Positions 1 through 5,737 of a stretch of DNA of 10,014 nucleotides are shown piece after piece (the first letter of the stretch is position 1; every line of letters begins with the position of its first letter). The DNA is taken from positions 1 to 10,014 of the forward strand of contig CAIMXN010000012.1 of assembly GCA_903845455.1 (NCBI GenBank), written 5' to 3'. Under the pieces are notes generated by a model. It did not search any database and was not told where the DNA came from. It was given only the letters and a program-made list of their open reading frames with translations. Made by a program: the position numbers and the translations under genes. This stretch comes from an uncultured beta proteobacterium. GTDB taxonomy: Bacteria > Pseudomonadota > Gammaproteobacteria > Burkholderiales > Burkholderiaceae.

Positions 1-34
1 AATAGCGAATTTGACGAGCAAGGGAAGTATTCAT
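1..34 (-). CDS. Possible start of a leftward gene, cut by the window edge
   Basis: On the minus strand an ATG at 34-32 opens a reading frame reading MNTSLARQIRY to the window edge. A GGAA sequence lies about eight bases upstream of the ATG, which is a fair ribosome binding site. Only eleven codons are visible, so no family can be named. If real, the gene is divergent from yaeQ and their promoters lie between 35 and 113. The main rival is that this stretch is intergenic, or the 3' end of a rightward gene whose frame closes at 47-49. Confidence 0.3.
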   Translation of the reverse strand, partial: MNTSLARQIRY

Positions 35-113
35 GGATATTCCGTTTAAAGGGCCTAATTCACAAAATGATACTGGGTATATGGCTAGCGCTCTTTAAAG
101 GCGATAATGCGCC

Positions 114-659
114 ATGGCTCTACGCGCAACTATCCACAAAGCCGACCTCCACGTCGCAGATTCAGACCGCCACTATTACGGCAGTCACTCGCTGACCATC
201 GCTAAACATCCCTCTGAAACCGAAGAGCGGATGATGGTCAGACTGATTGCTTTTGCGCTCCAGGCACAAGAAGATCTCACCTTTACAAAGGGGCTGAGCG
301 ATACCGATGTACCCGATCTTTGGATTAAAGATCTGACTGATGCAATCAAGCTATGGATTGAAATTGGTCAGCCTGATGAACGTCGCATTCTCAAAGCATG
401 CGGGCGATCTGATCAAGTGATTGTGTATTGCTATGGCGGATACACAAGCAAAATCTGGTGGGATAGCATTGCCAATAAACTCACTCGCGCTCGCAACTTA
501 CAAGTGATTGCGATTCCCGCTGAGCAAGCACATGAATTAAATAAATTGGTTGAGCGCAGCATGGTCATTCATATCAATGTTCAGGATGGTGAAGCCTATG
601 TTTCTTCTGAAAAAGGTCAAGTCACTATCACACCCGAGATCTGGCGTAACAATACCTAA
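114..659 (+). CDS. yaeQ: YaeQ family protein
   Basis: A 181-residue protein that matches the YaeQ family from end to end in length and motifs. Recognisable segments are the N-terminal MALRATIHKADL, the DRHYY motif at residues 19-22, HPSETEERMMVR at 32-43, the PDLW motif at 67-70 and the WIEIGQPDERR segment at 81-91. The family is known to have a compact fold related to PD-(D/E)XK nucleases; Asp68 and Glu83 sit where such acidic residues would be expected, but catalysis is unproven. In enterobacteria yaeQ was reported as a suppressor of rfaH loss; its biochemical role is unsettled. The ATG at 114 gives the canonical family N-terminus, with AAAGG about twelve bases upstream. The PIN-domain gene follows after 16 bases and is probably co-transcribed. 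Confidence 0.93.
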   Translation: MALRATIHKADLHVADSDRHYYGSHSLTIAKHPSETEERMMVRLIAFALQAQEDLTFTKGLSDTDVPDLWIKDLTDAIKLWIEIGQPDERRILKACGRSDQVIVYCYGGYTSKIWWDSIANKLTRARNLQVIAIPAEQAHELNKLVERSMVIHINVQDGEAYVSSEKGQVTITPEIWRNNT

Positions 660-675
660 GTAGTTAATCTCAGCA

Positions 676-1092
676 ATGAAACCCATCATCTTAGATACCA
701 ATATCTTGCTTGATATTTTTGTATTTGAAGATGCTAGAGCGAGAAAATTAAGAAACGCGTTACTTAAGCAACGGATTAAGCCCTACTCAAACCAAGCTAC
801 CGTAGAAGAATTTGCCGACGTCATCTCGCGACCACTCTTTTCTTTGGAAGATAAAAAACAAGTGGACATTGTTGGGCAGTGGCAATCTTTAAGTCAGGCG
901 CTAGATGATCTCAATCTAGAAACAGCCCCTTGGAAATGTCAAGACTCTGATGATCAGGTCTTTTTAGATATCGCTTTCACCTTAAGACCATCCATCCTCA
1001 TCAGCAAAGATAATGAAATCTTAAAACTAGCCAGTAGAGCAATCAAAGAGGATGTTCTGATTACTGCCGACTACAACGCCTTTACTCTCTAG
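676..1092 (+). CDS. PIN-domain ribonuclease, putative toxin (COG1569-like)
   Basis: A 138-residue single-domain PIN protein. The opening ILDTNILLD places the first metal-binding aspartate at Asp7. Glu44/Glu45 in TVEEFADVI, Asp90-Asp93 in CQDSDDQVFLDIA, and Asp112 in ISKDN supply the remaining acidic residues of the Mg-dependent active site. Spacing and the ISRPLF and DDQVFLD motifs fit the 'putative toxin component, PIN family' group (COG1569), predicted to cut RNA. There is no recognisable antitoxin gene on either side: upstream is yaeQ (16-base gap), downstream a convergent oxidoreductase. It may therefore be an orphan or a housekeeping RNase rather than half of a toxin-antitoxin pair. The ATG has no strong Shine-Dalgarno, consistent with coupling to yaeQ translation. 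Its TAG stop interlocks with the TAG of the opposite gene inside a shared CTAG. Confidence 0.85.
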   Translation: MKPIILDTNILLDIFVFEDARARKLRNALLKQRIKPYSNQATVEEFADVISRPLFSLEDKKQVDIVGQWQSLSQALDDLNLETAPWKCQDSDDQVFLDIAFTLRPSILISKDNEILKLASRAIKEDVLITADYNAFTL

Positions 1093-1103
1093 ACTGAGAG
1101 TTT
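1084..1103. terminator. Hairpin at the PIN/monooxygenase convergence, weak bidirectional terminator
   Basis: ACTCTC at 1084-1089 pairs perfectly with GAGAGT at 1096-1101 around a six-base loop that contains both interlocked stop codons. Only TTT follows on the plus strand and there is no T-tract on the minus strand, so termination strength is doubtful. The placement exactly over the convergent stop codons supports a role. Confidence 0.35.
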
Positions 1104-2105
1104 CAAACGCAAACTTTGCGCAGCCTGCGCAGCGATTTGAAATGATTTCAACCTGGCAGCATGATCAAATATTTGACCAGTCATAATCACTTCATTTGCA
1201 CCTGTCAAATCCATCCAATGTTGCATCTGTTTTTTGACGGTCTCTAGTGAACCTACTGCTGAGCACGCCAAAGAACGGATGACTGATGCTCTTTCATGCG
1301 GTTCCCAGAAATCCTCCATATTGCTTGTTGGGGGTGGCAATTGCCCGCGAGTATTGCGACGCATCCGCGCAAAATGCTGCTCTAAGGTTGTAAATAAATA
1401 CTGAGCTTCTTCATCGGTATCGGCCGCAACTACATTCATCACAAAAGCAGCATAAGGACTTGCTAGCTTATCGGAAGGCTTAAAAAGATTGCGATAGGTA
1501 TTCATGGCATCGATTAATTGCTCAGGGGCAAAGTGAGATGCAAACGCATAAGGCAAACCAAAGTGAGCTGCCAATTGAGCACCATATAAGCTTGAACCCA
1601 AAATCCAAATGGGCACCTCAGTATCTGCCCCTGGAATTGCCTTAACAGCCTGCCCCTCCTGAATCGGTCCAAAGTAATGTTGTAACTCACGGACATCTTG
1701 GGGAAAGCGATCATCACTGCCTAGCAAGTCTCGGCGTAAAGCTCTCGCAGTCATTTGGTCTGTCCCGGGTGCACGACCAAGCCCTAAATCGATCCTGCCA
1801 GGAAATAGTGAGGCTAAGGTACCAAACTGCTCAGCAATGACGAGCGGAGCATGATTGGGTAACATTACCCCGCCAGAACCAACTCTAATGTGGGTGGTAC
1901 CTGCAGCAATATGCCCAATCACTACTGCGGTAGCCGAACTGGCATTTCCCGTCATATTGTGATGCTCGGCTAACCAATAACGTGTATAGCCCCACTGCTC
2001 AGCATGCTGGGCAACATCCAAAGAGTTGCGCAAGGCATCTCCGGCAGTAAATCCCTGCGGTATAGGAGATATATCTAGAATGGAGTATGGAACACTATTA
2101 GTCAT
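1089..2105 (-). CDS. LLM-class flavin-dependent oxidoreductase (luciferase-like, YhbW/MsnO8 type)
   Basis: A 338-residue single-domain TIM-barrel flavoprotein of the bacterial luciferase-like monooxygenase family, group 1. Diagnostic stretches are the N-terminal YSILDISPI, YWLAEHHN at residues 43-50 (typical of the YhbW/MsnO8 branch), and the run from GSGGVMLPNHAPL (77-89) through EQFGTLASLFPGRIDLGLGR to APG near 114. Such enzymes use reduced FMN delivered by a partner reductase; the substrate cannot be deduced and no reductase is encoded nearby. It is probably cytoplasmic, as no signal peptide is visible. The ATG at 2105 is preceded only by TTGGG, a weak ribosome binding site. The gene is divergent from the DUF1653-like gene with 33 bp between starts, so its promoter must overlap that gene or its leader. 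Confidence 0.9.
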   Translation of the reverse strand: MTNSVPYSILDISPIPQGFTAGDALRNSLDVAQHAEQWGYTRYWLAEHHNMTGNASSATAVVIGHIAAGTTHIRVGSGGVMLPNHAPLVIAEQFGTLASLFPGRIDLGLGRAPGTDQMTARALRRDLLGSDDRFPQDVRELQHYFGPIQEGQAVKAIPGADTEVPIWILGSSLYGAQLAAHFGLPYAFASHFAPEQLIDAMNTYRNLFKPSDKLASPYAAFVMNVVAADTDEEAQYLFTTLEQHFARMRRNTRGQLPPPTSNMEDFWEPHERASVIRSLACSAVGSLETVKKQMQHWMDLTGANEVIMTGQIFDHAARLKSFQIAAQAAQSLRLKLSV

Positions 2106-2138
2106 CCCAAGATCATACTGAGAAAGCTAGGCTTTGAC

Positions 2139-2360
2139 ATGAACACACCCCAGATGGCCGCAGCCGATGATGGCCGCTTTAAACCTGGCAGTAAGCTAAA
2201 GCACAAGAAGACTGGTGGATTTTATAAAGTCGTTCTACTGGCGAACATAGAAGCCAATCTAGAGCCTGCCTATGTTTACGAATCTTTGCAAAGCCATGAT
2301 TTTTGGATTAGACCAAAAGCAGAAATGGAAGATGGTCGCTTTGAACTCATCACAGAATAA
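2139..2360 (+). CDS. DUF1653-like small protein
   Basis: A 73-residue protein with the pattern of DUF1653 domains: a basic lysine/histidine segment and GGFYKV near residues 27-32, an aliphatic strand, then YVYESLQ and FWIRPKAEM in the positions where DUF1653 proteins carry a Tyr-x-Ala-Leu segment and a (W/F)-x-RP motif. The family's function is unknown. The ATG at 2139 has TAGG eight bases upstream; an internal ATG at 2154 is a possible alternative. slyX starts 16 bases after the stop, so the two are probably one transcription unit. It is cytoplasmic with no membrane segment. Confidence 0.65.
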   Translation: MNTPQMAAADDGRFKPGSKLKHKKTGGFYKVVLLANIEANLEPAYVYESLQSHDFWIRPKAEMEDGRFELITE

Positions 2361-2376
2361 GAAACTGGAATACCAA

Positions 2377-2580
2377 ATGACCGAAGACCGCATTACCAAT
2401 TTAGAAATCAAATTGAGCTTCACCGAAGATCTCATCGAAAAACTCAATCAAATTATTTACAAGCAGCAGCAGCAAATTGAGTTCTTGTATCGAGAACTCA
2501 AATCCATCAAAGAACAGGCTAGTAGTAGCGGAGGTGGTGGCTCTGGCAGTCTTAAGGATGAAATTCCACCACACTACTAA
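2377..2580 (+). CDS. slyX: SlyX family protein
   Basis: A 67-residue protein with the SlyX layout: an N-terminal coiled coil (about residues 2-48, ITNLEIKLSFTEDLIEKLN with heptad leucines and isoleucines), a flexible Ser/Gly linker, and the C-terminal signature PPHY. The reading frame stays open upstream to 2272, overlapping the DUF1653-like gene, but the family length and the conserved MTEDRI-type start support the ATG at 2377; GGAA lies seven to eight bases before it. SlyX function is not established; the gene is named for its position beside slyD in Escherichia coli. It probably forms coiled-coil oligomers in the cytoplasm. Confidence 0.9.
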   Translation: MTEDRITNLEIKLSFTEDLIEKLNQIIYKQQQQIEFLYRELKSIKEQASSSGGGGSGSLKDEIPPHY

Positions 2581-2614
2581 CAGCACTGATACCATTAGAA
2601 AATAGACCATTCAG

Positions 2615-2620
2615 TATGAT
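2615..2620 (+). promoter_or_regulatory. Candidate -10 element before the holin-family gene
   Basis: TATGAT matches five of six bases of the sigma-70 -10 consensus and lies 25 bases before the ATG at 2646. No good -35 element is found at 16-18 bp upstream, so the call rests on the -10 alone. It would give a leader of about 19 bases containing the AAAGGAG ribosome binding site at 2633-2639. Confidence 0.28.
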
Positions 2621-2645
2621 TTTTATTACTTAAAAGGAGTTCAAC

Positions 2646-2993
2646 ATGGGCAACGTAACACCCTTTCTGGTCCAGTGGGCCTTAACCTCTTTATCCCTCT
2701 GGGTGGCTAGCTATATCTTTAGTGGCCTACGCTTTGCAGATGGTGGCTCACTGTTAGTTGCTGCTCTCTTGCTTGGTTTTGCTAATGCAATTGTTAAGCC
2801 ACTGCTCATTCTGTTCACACTACCGCTCACCGTCTTAACCATGGGCCTCTTTTTATTGGTCATTAACGCATTAGTACTGATGTTAGTTTCCCAACTAGTT
2901 AGTGGCTTTACTATCTCCAGTTTCTGGACAGCGTTCTTTGCCAGCATCTTTATCTCTTTATTCAGTCTCTTTGTGAGCGGGGTGCTCTTTTAG
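2646..2993 (+). CDS. Four-helix membrane protein, phage holin family (superfamily IV, YvlD-like)
   Basis: A 115-residue, very hydrophobic inner-membrane protein with four predicted helices at roughly residues 6-26, 33-54, 57-81 and 91-113. The motif GFANAIVKPLLILFTLPLTVLTMGLF (about 44-69, quoted here only by its landmarks GFANAIVKP and LPLTVLTMGL) is typical of PF04020, the 'Mycobacterium 4 TMS phage holin' family that includes Bacillus YvlD. Despite the name, members are common chromosomal proteins of unknown role and nothing here indicates a prophage. The start is secure: an AAAGGAG Shine-Dalgarno lies six bases before the ATG. It faces the AsmA gene, ending 16 bases from that gene's stop. 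Confidence 0.87.
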   Translation: MGNVTPFLVQWALTSLSLWVASYIFSGLRFADGGSLLVAALLLGFANAIVKPLLILFTLPLTVLTMGLFLLVINALVLMLVSQLVSGFTISSFWTAFFASIFISLFSLFVSGVLF

Positions 2994-3009
2994 ACTCCAG
3001 TCTTGAGGA

Positions 3010-4809
3010 TTAATTGGCACCCGCATAAATATCCGACCAAGGATGTAGTGCTGTTTTGCAAGGCTGGGACTTACTTGTCATTGACTTAGCATTCTCAGCC
3101 AAGATTGATGCGCCCCCCGTCAAAAAGCCTAGGCCAATGGATATGGCACTTTTAACTACCTCAGCACTATCAATCCCAACGCTTGGGTCTTGTAAGGTGC
3201 CCTGCAATTTAATGAGCTTAGCCAAATCTACGCCAAGGGTAACTCCAGACCTTTCGCGTGGATAAATATTCAGATTAATCACCTCATTATTGAGATTTAC
3301 TGAACCAGAAAGAATGACATCTAAGCGATCTGTCTCTGCGCCAATAGAGTCCGCAACATTCACAAGCCCATTATTAATAGGTAGATACGCTAGCGCACAC
3401 TCCAAGACAGTTTGATGGGATTTTTTACGTAAAGGATTCACTGCATCCAATACGGTGATCACAAAATCACCGCCTTTATTTAAGAAACTCGATGCTAGCG
3501 TAGCCTGACCTACAGAGAGTTGAACCTTGCCATTAGCCTGACTAGCCAACTGGTGCAAGCTGCTACCAGTGCTCTTTAAATCAAATGCAAGCTTAATAGC
3601 ACCACCACTAATTTTTGATTTGGCATCGGTGATTACTTGCTCAAGAGTGAAGCCTTTGGCAAAACCACTGATAGTTAAAGATGGTTTTGCACTATGAAAA
3701 TGATTTAAGGATGCGCTCCCTTGTGCATGCCCACCACCCAAGTCAAAGCTAACCCCTTGCAAGTCTAGTTGATCACCGCTAAATTTTAATGTTGCTTGCA
3801 AATTCTGAATAGGGGCTTGATTTGGCATCCTCAGTTGAGTAATGGCTAGATTGATCTTGCCGTTTGCCTCTGGCAACAGGTTAAATGGCAAGGGATCCTC
3901 ATTAAAGAAGTATCTAGACTGTCCTTTTGATGTGGGGGGGACAGTAGGAAGTTTTCCGCCACTTACCGCCAAAGCAGAGCCTGCTACCAAAGGCGTGAGG
4001 TCAAATGACTTAGAGCTCAGGTCAATATCAAAAATGGGTAATTGATTGGGATTCTTGTTCATTGCGCCTTGAACCGAGAGTGACTTACCATTCAGATCTA
4101 GATCTAGGTCAAGTGCCACCTTCAATGGTGAAACATTCCAGTCATGCAAAATTTGTCTGATAGAAGTGATCCTGCCTTTTACCCCTAAGTTGAAATTCGC
4201 ATGCTTCATTTCTAATTGAATGGCAGTCTTATCGCCACTTCCCAGCAAAGATAGCCGCTTCACTTCAAATACCTTTTTCGATCCCGCAACTTCTTGATAA
4301 GAAATGCGAGCATCTGTAACGTTGATATTTTCTATGGAGACAAAACTATCATCACCATTACTTGATTTTGTATTGGATGCAATATTTACTGACGTTCCTT
4401 GCACTAGCGGTGCAGCCAAAATCCAATTACCCTGCCCTGCAGCATTCGATTGAAGATGGGCATCTAAACCAGATAAATTAATCCGACTAATCTCCACACG
4501 CTTACTCAATAAAGGTAGCAAGCGAATACCAATATCAACTCGCTTAAGCCGGATCATCTCAGCATTAGTAGCCCAAGATGCATTACTAAGAGAAACATTC
4601 TCAGCCTGAACACCAATAGCGGGAATAATGGTCAAACGTACTGGCCCAGTGATATTTAAATCTCGGCCAGTAGCCACTTTTATAGAAGAGCTCAATAGCT
4701 GAGTGAGTTGGGCCGGATTAATACTGTCAATGGCATACCAGATGCCTGCCACAAATAGGCAAACGAGCGCCACAAAGGCGAGCAGAATAATTTTGAGCTT
4801 CCGATTCAT
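3010..4809 (-). CDS. AsmA family inner-membrane/periplasmic protein
   Basis: A 599-residue protein with one N-terminal membrane anchor (about residues 6-27, after a short basic MNRKLK stretch) and a long periplasmic region. The segment LSSSIKVATGRDLNITGPV (about 40-58) followed by GVQAENVSLSNASW is the standard AsmA N-terminal signature. The C-terminal part contains the AsmA-type region ending in SGSVNLNNEVINLNIYPR and VDLAKLIKLQGTLQDPSVGID, as in the AsmA/TamB-like lipid-transport bridging proteins of Gram-negatives. By analogy it may help move phospholipids or maintain the outer membrane; this is inferred. A GTG at 4812 is directly before the ATG at 4809; the ATG is preferred, though the ribosome binding site is weak. 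It is transcribed alone and divergent from yjdM. Confidence 0.9.
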   Translation of the reverse strand: MNRKLKIILLAFVALVCLFVAGIWYAIDSINPAQLTQLLSSSIKVATGRDLNITGPVRLTIIPAIGVQAENVSLSNASWATNAEMIRLKRVDIGIRLLPLLSKRVEISRINLSGLDAHLQSNAAGQGNWILAAPLVQGTSVNIASNTKSSNGDDSFVSIENINVTDARISYQEVAGSKKVFEVKRLSLLGSGDKTAIQLEMKHANFNLGVKGRITSIRQILHDWNVSPLKVALDLDLDLNGKSLSVQGAMNKNPNQLPIFDIDLSSKSFDLTPLVAGSALAVSGGKLPTVPPTSKGQSRYFFNEDPLPFNLLPEANGKINLAITQLRMPNQAPIQNLQATLKFSGDQLDLQGVSFDLGGGHAQGSASLNHFHSAKPSLTISGFAKGFTLEQVITDAKSKISGGAIKLAFDLKSTGSSLHQLASQANGKVQLSVGQATLASSFLNKGGDFVITVLDAVNPLRKKSHQTVLECALAYLPINNGLVNVADSIGAETDRLDVILSGSVNLNNEVINLNIYPRERSGVTLGVDLAKLIKLQGTLQDPSVGIDSAEVVKSAISIGLGFLTGGASILAENAKSMTSKSQPCKTALHPWSDIYAGAN

Positions 4810-4883
4810 CACTAACTAATTCTAAATCAGAGAGCGACACTAGACTAATATTGAAGATTAAAGCTACAACTACCCCCCTCATC

Positions 4884-5231
4884 ATGCCTACCTCAGATCA
4901 CTTACCAAAATGCCCAGCCTGCCAAGAGGACATGACGTATCCCGATGGCGAAAATTTTGTCTGTGCACAATGCGGACATGAATGGCCTATGACTGCACTA
5001 GTGGACGATGATGAAGTAGGATTGAGTGTCAAAGATGCCAATGGCAATGTCTTGGCTGATGGCGATACCGTGACCCTGATTAAGGATCTTAAGGTGAAGG
5101 GTTCCTCAACCACCCTGAAGGTTGGCACCAAGATCAAAGGTATTCGCCTGGTTGCTGGCGATCACGAAGTAGACTGCAAAACAGAAGCAGGCAATATGCT
5201 CTTAAAAGCCTGCTTCCTCAAAAAAGCTTAA
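4884..5231 (+). CDS. yjdM: Zinc-ribbon protein of the PhnA/YjdM family
   Basis: A 115-residue cytoplasmic protein with an N-terminal zinc ribbon formed by Cys10, Cys13, Cys27 and Cys30 (CPAC and CAQCGHEW), followed by the PhnA C-terminal domain recognised by VKDANGNVLADGDTVTLIKDLKVKG and IKGIRLVAGDHEVDC (landmarks only). The Escherichia coli homologue was called PhnA from an early link to phosphonate use, but it lies outside the phosphonate operon and its real function is unsettled. The frame extends back to a TTG at 4851; the ATG at 4884 gives the length and N-terminus usual for the family, although no clear Shine-Dalgarno precedes it. Its stop codon forms part of the terminator stem shared with the convergent DUF465 gene. 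Confidence 0.9.
   Translation: MPTSDHLPKCPACQEDMTYPDGENFVCAQCGHEWPMTALVDDDEVGLSVKDANGNVLADGDTVTLIKDLKVKGSSTTLKVGTKIKGIRLVAGDHEVDCKTEAGNMLLKACFLKKA
5184..5216 (-). terminator. Second hairpin behind the DUF465 gene, inside yjdM
   Basis: GAAGCAGGC at 5184-5192 and GCCTGCTTC at 5208-5216 form a perfect 9-bp inverted repeat with a 15-base loop. Read leftward, the stem is followed by TGTTTTG, a modest T-tract. It lies within the last codons of yjdM and just downstream of the main leftward terminator, so it could act as a back-up stop. It could also be chance within coding sequence. Confidence 0.4.
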
Positions 5232-5275
5232 TGCAGTTCTTCACAAAGGTGATTGCACTAAGCGCTGGTTTTTTT
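5220..5275 (-). terminator. Intrinsic terminator for the DUF465 gene, possibly bidirectional with yjdM
   Basis: GCTTA-A-TGCA at 5226-5235 pairs with TGCA-C-TAAGC at 5254-5263. In leftward RNA the odd pair becomes G-U, giving a continuous 10-bp stem, and an inner TCAC/GTGA stem (5241-5244 with 5249-5252) caps it. The stem is followed at once by six T residues leftward (5225-5220). Rightward there is an A-C mismatch and the seven-T run (5269-5275) starts five bases after the stem, so termination of yjdM is weaker. Both stop codons (5229-5231 and 5260-5258) are in the stem. Confidence 0.68.
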
Positions 5276-5473
5276 CAAAACAGCATAGATTTGATCCTTT
5301 AAAAGCAGTTTCTCTTTTTTCAGGGTTTCAATTTCCTCAGGGGTGGCAGTTTCCTTATGAGACTCCATACGCAAAATCTTTGCGTCTAAATTATTGTGTT
5401 TATCAAATAAATGTGAAAAGTGGCGATCTGCTATTTTTAGCTTGCTAATTAATTCACGATATTCAGGGAACAT
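5258..5473 (-). CDS. DUF465 / YdcH-family small coiled-coil protein
   Basis: A 71-residue protein matching the YdcH (DUF465) family in length and pattern: MFPEYRELISKLK at the start, HFSHLFDKHNNLD around residues 18-30, then IEETL-like IETLKKEKLLLKDQIYAVL near 52-66. It is predicted to be an alpha-helical hairpin or coiled coil in the cytoplasm; function unknown. The ATG at 5473 is preceded by AAAGAG about eight bases upstream. A candidate promoter lies at 5516-5543 and a strong intrinsic terminator overlaps its stop codon, so it appears to be a single-gene unit. Confidence 0.88.
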   Translation of the reverse strand: MFPEYRELISKLKIADRHFSHLFDKHNNLDAKILRMESHKETATPEEIETLKKEKLLLKDQIYAVLKKTSA

Positions 5474-5515
5474 AGATTCTCTTTAAGTGGAGGTGATTGA
5501 TAACTACTCCATTCC

Positions 5516-5543
5516 AGTTTAGCAAGCTAACGCCCAATTTCAA
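5516..5543 (-). promoter_or_regulatory. Candidate sigma-70 promoter for the DUF465 gene
   Basis: Reading leftward, TTGAAA (5543-5538, five of six matches to the -35 consensus) is followed after 16 bp by TAAACT (5521-5516, four of six matches to the -10). This would start transcription near 5509, about 35 bases before the ATG at 5473. The call is by eye only. Confidence 0.35.
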
Positions 5544-5582
5544 GGTGCTGAAAACATTTTTTTGAGAAAAGCATCAACTCAC

Positions 5583-5612
5583 TTGCAATTGTCCGGAAAA
5601 CCCTCATATAGA
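5583..5612 (+). promoter_or_regulatory. Candidate sigma-70 promoter for the H1-like gene
   Basis: TTGCAA (5583-5588) and TATAGA (5607-5612), 18 bp apart, each match four of six consensus bases. Transcription from here would give a leader of roughly 75 bases carrying two Shine-Dalgarno-like sequences (GAAGGAG at 5611-5617 and GAAGGG at 5679-5684). It is a weak match, chosen because nothing better lies in the 5474-5693 gap. Confidence 0.27.
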
Positions 5613-5623
5613 AGGAGTAAATC

Positions 5624-5737
5624 TTGATAGAAATTGCAGTAATATCAATAACTGCACTATGCACAATAACTACCAAAAGAAGGGTAATAGACCATGGCTA
5701 CAAAGAAGTCACCAGTAAAAAAGAAAGTAGCTACTAA
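5624..5737 (+). CDS. Possible 37-residue small ORF overlapping the H1-like gene start
   Basis: A TTG at 5624 sits six bases after GAAGGAG, the best Shine-Dalgarno sequence in this intergenic region. The frame encodes a short hydrophobic segment (IEIAVISITALCTI) followed by a polar, basic tail, and stops at 5735-5737 inside the H1-like gene in a different frame. It could be a one-helix small membrane protein or a leader whose translation couples to the downstream gene. The TTG start and lack of any known relative keep this speculative; the GAAGGAG may instead be a chance match near the promoter. Confidence 0.2.
   Translation: MIEIAVISITALCTITTKRRVIDHGYKEVTSKKESSY

Noticed and set aside
1..195. 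Open rightward frame from the window edge to a TGA at 193-195
   Set aside because: It overlaps yaeQ by about 80 bases in another frame, its translation after about residue 40 is the low-complexity shadow of yaeQ, and no family resemblance is visible. Chance openness is more likely than a gene tail.
2585..2624. ACTGA/TCAGT inverted repeat followed by five Ts after slyX, as a terminator
   Set aside because: The stem is only 5 bp with a 21-base loop and the T-run starts four bases later; the same bases look more like the -10 region of the next gene.
2975..2991. GAGC/GCTC hairpin with four Ts at the end of the holin-family gene
   Set aside because: A 4-bp stem is too short to call a terminator.
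2646..2993. Prophage remnant suggested by the holin family name
   Set aside because: No lysis, structural or integrase genes are nearby, and PF04020 proteins are common chromosomal membrane proteins.
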